Shown in pieces: positions 16,639-17,958 of a stretch of 17,958 bases of DNA (position 1 is the first letter of the stretch; every line of letters starts with the position of its first letter). A program made the translations under genes and the position numbers. The DNA lies in contig JBEHYB010000051.1 of NCBI GenBank assembly GCA_048498395.1, forward strand, positions 1 through 17,958, in the 5' to 3' direction. The notes under the pieces are model-generated. The model saw nothing but the letters and a program-made list of their open reading frames with translations. It made no database searches and was not told the origin of the DNA. Source of the stretch: Micavibrio_B sp048498395 (GTDB taxonomy: Bacteria; Pseudomonadota; Alphaproteobacteria; Micavibrionales; Micavibrionaceae).

Positions 16639-16959
16639 TTAATCCAGGTCTTTGGTCAGCTTGATAATGGTCTTCAATAGACCGGGGAATCTTTCATTCA
16701 GGTCGTCGATGCGCACGACACTGCGGTTTTCAACGCCCTGTTTTGTCGTGCGTATCAATCCCGCCTCGCGCAAGATCCGGAAATGATTTGAAATCGTGGA
16801 TTTCGCCATTTTCGGGCAGGGTGCCGCCTGACAGCAGGACATGCAGTCATCATTATCGAGAAGCGTCTTTAGGATTCTCAGCCTGATCGGGTCGCCAAGC
16901 GCGGCCAATACATCAGGCAGCTCAAGGTCTGCCTTGGATGGGTGCACAAATCTAACCAT
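16639..16959 (-). CDS. ArsR-family transcriptional regulator, cysteine-rich
   Basis: The 106-aa protein is a winged-helix ArsR/SmtB-type regulator: LAALGDPIRLRILKTLL (18-34), the recognition helix MAKSTISNHFRILREAGLI (51-69), then the wing and a C-terminal DLNERFPGLLKTI. The ending resembles a common subgroup (FPGLL) that controls small oxidoreductase or stress genes. Just before the recognition helix it has four cysteines, C39, C42, C43 and C48, in DDCMSCCQAAPCPK, where classical ArsR proteins carry CxC metal ligands. A thiol or metal sensor role is therefore plausible. It is divergent from the DUF1993 gene with a 120-bp gap holding a large inverted repeat, so self-regulation and control of DUF1993 are likely. 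The ligand is not deducible. Confidence 0.9.
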   Translation of the reverse strand: MVRFVHPSKADLELPDVLAALGDPIRLRILKTLLDNDDCMSCCQAAPCPKMAKSTISNHFRILREAGLIRTTKQGVENRSVVRIDDLNERFPGLLKTIIKLTKDLD

Positions 16960-16980
16960 AAAATAAATATAGTCTCCCGC

Positions 16981-17008
16981 TTGACAAAATTCAATAGTTC
17001 AATATATT
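16981..17008 (+). promoter_or_regulatory. Promoter of the DUF1993 gene
   Basis: A perfect TTGACA (16981-16986), a 16-nt spacer and TATATT (17003-17008, five of six) form a strong sigma70-type promoter. The transcript would begin near 17015, giving a leader of about 65 nt before the ATG at 17080. Confidence 0.7.
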
Positions 17009-17020
17009 CGAACAATCGAA
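16990..17020. promoter_or_regulatory. 31-bp imperfect inverted repeat, probable ArsR-type operator
   Basis: Half sites TTCAATAGTTC and GAACAATCGAA face each other around 17005, with 10 of 15 base pairs symmetric. It can also be read as four TTCRA units, two per strand, 8 bp apart. The axis is inside the -10 box of the DUF1993 promoter, so a bound repressor would block RNA polymerase. The divergent neighbour encodes an ArsR-type repressor. Confidence 0.6.
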
Positions 17021-17079
17021 CGATACTTTATGAAGTCTTCGTTCCCTGCATTCACTATTCATCTTTATGGAGCCATTAA

Positions 17080-17586
17080 ATGTCCTTATCAATGTATCAG
17101 GCCTCTATTCCTGTTTTTATCCGCCATCTTGAGATACTTTCCCAGATACTCGACAAAGGTCTCGCCTATGCCGAAGAAAAGAAGATCGATCCTTCCGTCT
17201 TCATCAATGCGCGCCTTGCCCCGGACATGCTGCCGCTTTCACGCCAGATCCAGATCGCAAGCGACGGCACGAAAGGCTTCGCCGCACGGATCAGCAGCAG
17301 CGAAATCCCGAGCTTTCCTGATACTGAAACGACATTCTCCGAATTGCAGGAGCGCATCACGAAGACCATCGATTTCCTGAAGACAATCAAACCGGCGCAG
17401 GTCGACAATACCGAAGACAAAACGGTCAGCCTCAAAATCCGCGGTCAGGAGCGCGACGTGAAAGGCCAGCCTTACCTGCTCGGGTTCGTCCTGCCGAACC
17501 TCTATTTCCATGTGACGACGGCTTACGCGATCCTGCGCCATAACGGCGTGCCGCTCGGCAAGATGGATTTTCTGGGCAATTTTTAA
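17080..17586 (+). CDS. DUF1993 domain protein
   Basis: The 168-aa protein matches the DUF1993 family (DinB-like helical fold) along its whole length: MSLSMYQASIPVFIRHLEIL at the start, INARLAPDMLPLSRQIQIASD (about 43-63), FSELQERITKTIDFL in the middle and YLLGFVLPNLYFHVTTAYAILRHNGVPLGKMDFLG at the end, which is the most conserved part. The family has no proven function; its relation to DinB-like thiol-dependent enzymes suggests a possible metal- or thiol-linked stress role, which would fit the cysteine-rich ArsR neighbour, but this is inference. ATG start with GGAG 7 nt upstream. A strong promoter overlapped by an inverted repeat lies upstream. Confidence 0.9.
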   Translation: MSLSMYQASIPVFIRHLEILSQILDKGLAYAEEKKIDPSVFINARLAPDMLPLSRQIQIASDGTKGFAARISSSEIPSFPDTETTFSELQERITKTIDFLKTIKPAQVDNTEDKTVSLKIRGQERDVKGQPYLLGFVLPNLYFHVTTAYAILRHNGVPLGKMDFLGNF

Positions 17587-17617
17587 TTATCTAACTGATT
17601 TATAAGGACTTTTTAAT

Positions 17618-17631
17618 TTACTGATCGGTAT
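17618..17631. promoter_or_regulatory. TetR-type operator copy, upstream
   Basis: TTACTGATCGGTAT matches 12 of 14 positions of the perfect palindrome at 17670-17683. Its centre lies exactly 52 bp upstream of the other, about five helical turns, so the two would face the same side of the DNA. A weaker third copy may lie at 17592-17605 (10 of 14). Confidence 0.5.
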
Positions 17632-17640
17632 TTATTAACC

Positions 17641-17670
17641 TTGACAATTTTTTGTGCAAAGCGATATACT
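17641..17670 (+). promoter_or_regulatory. Promoter of the RND efflux adaptor gene
   Basis: A perfect TTGACA (17641-17646), an 18-nt spacer and TATACT (17665-17670, five of six). The -10 box touches the perfect palindrome immediately downstream, and a second operator copy lies just upstream of the -35, so repression is expected. Confidence 0.7.
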
Positions 17671-17683
17671 TACTGATCAGTAA
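17670..17683. promoter_or_regulatory. Perfect 14-bp palindrome, probable TetR-family operator
   Basis: TTACTGATCAGTAA is its own reverse complement and starts at the last base of the -10 box, over the expected transcription start. Such palindromes in front of RND efflux operons are commonly bound by TetR-family repressors (AcrR-like). No such repressor gene is inside the window. Confidence 0.65.
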
Positions 17684-17751
17684 ATAATTTAATAGTTTAT
17701 ACTGCACCGCAAAATCACACAGGCTGGCGCGAAAGCGAATAAGAGGAAAAC

Positions 17752-17958
17752 ATGGGACACTCCACTGGAAACAAGAAGCTTTTCTTAAGCGTTGCGGCGA
17801 TCGCCCTGCTGATCGGCGGCGGCACGATTTATAAAATCACCAATGCCGATGCGAGCGCACCTGCAGCTGCCGCCACACAGGCCCCGCCTTCTTTCGAAGT
17901 GGCGGTCATGAAAAAAGAACCGATCCAGATCTGGAAAGATTTTTCCGGCAGATTGCAG
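17752..17958 (+). CDS. RND efflux periplasmic adaptor (membrane fusion protein), 3' end off the window
   Basis: The first 69 codons are visible. The start ATG has AAGAGGA 4 nt upstream. The protein begins with a short cytoplasmic segment (MGHSTGNKK) and a single hydrophobic helix (about 10-27, LFLSVAAIALLIGGGTIY), a signal anchor. An Ala/Pro-rich linker (about 31-46) leads to the first strand, FEVAVMKKEPIQIWKDFSGRLQ (48-69), typical of AcrA/MexA-type adaptors, where V.V......W..F.GR precedes the barrel and lipoyl domains. There is no lipobox cysteine in the signal anchor, unlike AcrA. It would bridge an inner-membrane RND pump and an outer-membrane channel, with the pump gene expected to follow. 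Upstream 17587-17751 holds the promoter and two operators. Confidence 0.82.
   Translation, partial: MGHSTGNKKLFLSVAAIALLIGGGTIYKITNADASAPAAAATQAPPSFEVAVMKKEPIQIWKDFSGRLQ

Noticed and set aside
17030..17380. 116-codon plus-strand frame overlapping DUF1993
   Set aside because: Out of frame with the well-supported DUF1993 gene and lacking a ribosome binding site or known motif.
1..17958. CRISPR arrays, tRNAs, insertion sequences or phage attachment sites
   Set aside because: No regularly spaced direct repeats, cloverleaf-like sequences, transposase or integrase motifs were found on reading both strands.

Overview
The window looks like chromosomal DNA from a Gram-negative bacterium, most likely an alphaproteobacterium. 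The reasons are a glutamate-cysteine ligase of the short plant/alphaproteobacterial type paired with an ATP-grasp GshB, a type I-secreted RTX protein, an RND-type efflux adaptor and UppP. Base composition is moderate (not calculated). A Micavibrio/Rhodospirillales-like host is only a guess. No tRNA, rRNA, insertion sequence, phage gene or CRISPR array was seen.

Left part (1-4495): three NAD(P)-related genes lie together. A 5'-truncated NAD-kinase-like gene (+) converges on a minus-strand pair made of an unusually long (904 aa) glutamine-dependent NAD+ synthetase and a NUDT9/TRPM2-like ADP-ribose pyrophosphatase, joined by a TGATG stop/start overlap. The synthetase makes NAD+. The Nudix enzyme would clear ADP-ribose left by NAD+ breakdown. 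The kinase would feed the NADP pool. This is the most unusual grouping in the window.

Middle (4496-9211): a very clear intrinsic terminator separates the NAD pair from a 1341-aa, calcium-binding, type I-secreted RTX surface or exported protein. Upstream of it lies a 210-bp divergent region with a Fur-box-like palindrome, then a 63-codon ORF of unknown function. No secretion genes for the RTX protein are in the window.

Right part (9212-17586): compact housekeeping and stress genes in alternating orientation. These are uppP followed 4 bp later by a divergent PEP-carboxylase-like gene with altered catalytic residues; gshA and gshB, divergent with 33 bp between them, together making glutathione; ung and a UPF0178 (YaiI/YqxD) gene joined by ATGA; an 80-aa conserved-looking small protein; and a cysteine-rich ArsR-family repressor divergent from a DUF1993 gene, with a 31-bp inverted repeat centred on the DUF1993 -10 box. 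All four tail-to-tail junctions in the window have stop codons that abut or overlap (-4 to +3 bp), leaving no room for ordinary terminators.

Right edge (17587-17958): a strong promoter bracketed by two TetR-type palindromes 52 bp apart drives an RND efflux periplasmic adaptor that runs off the window.
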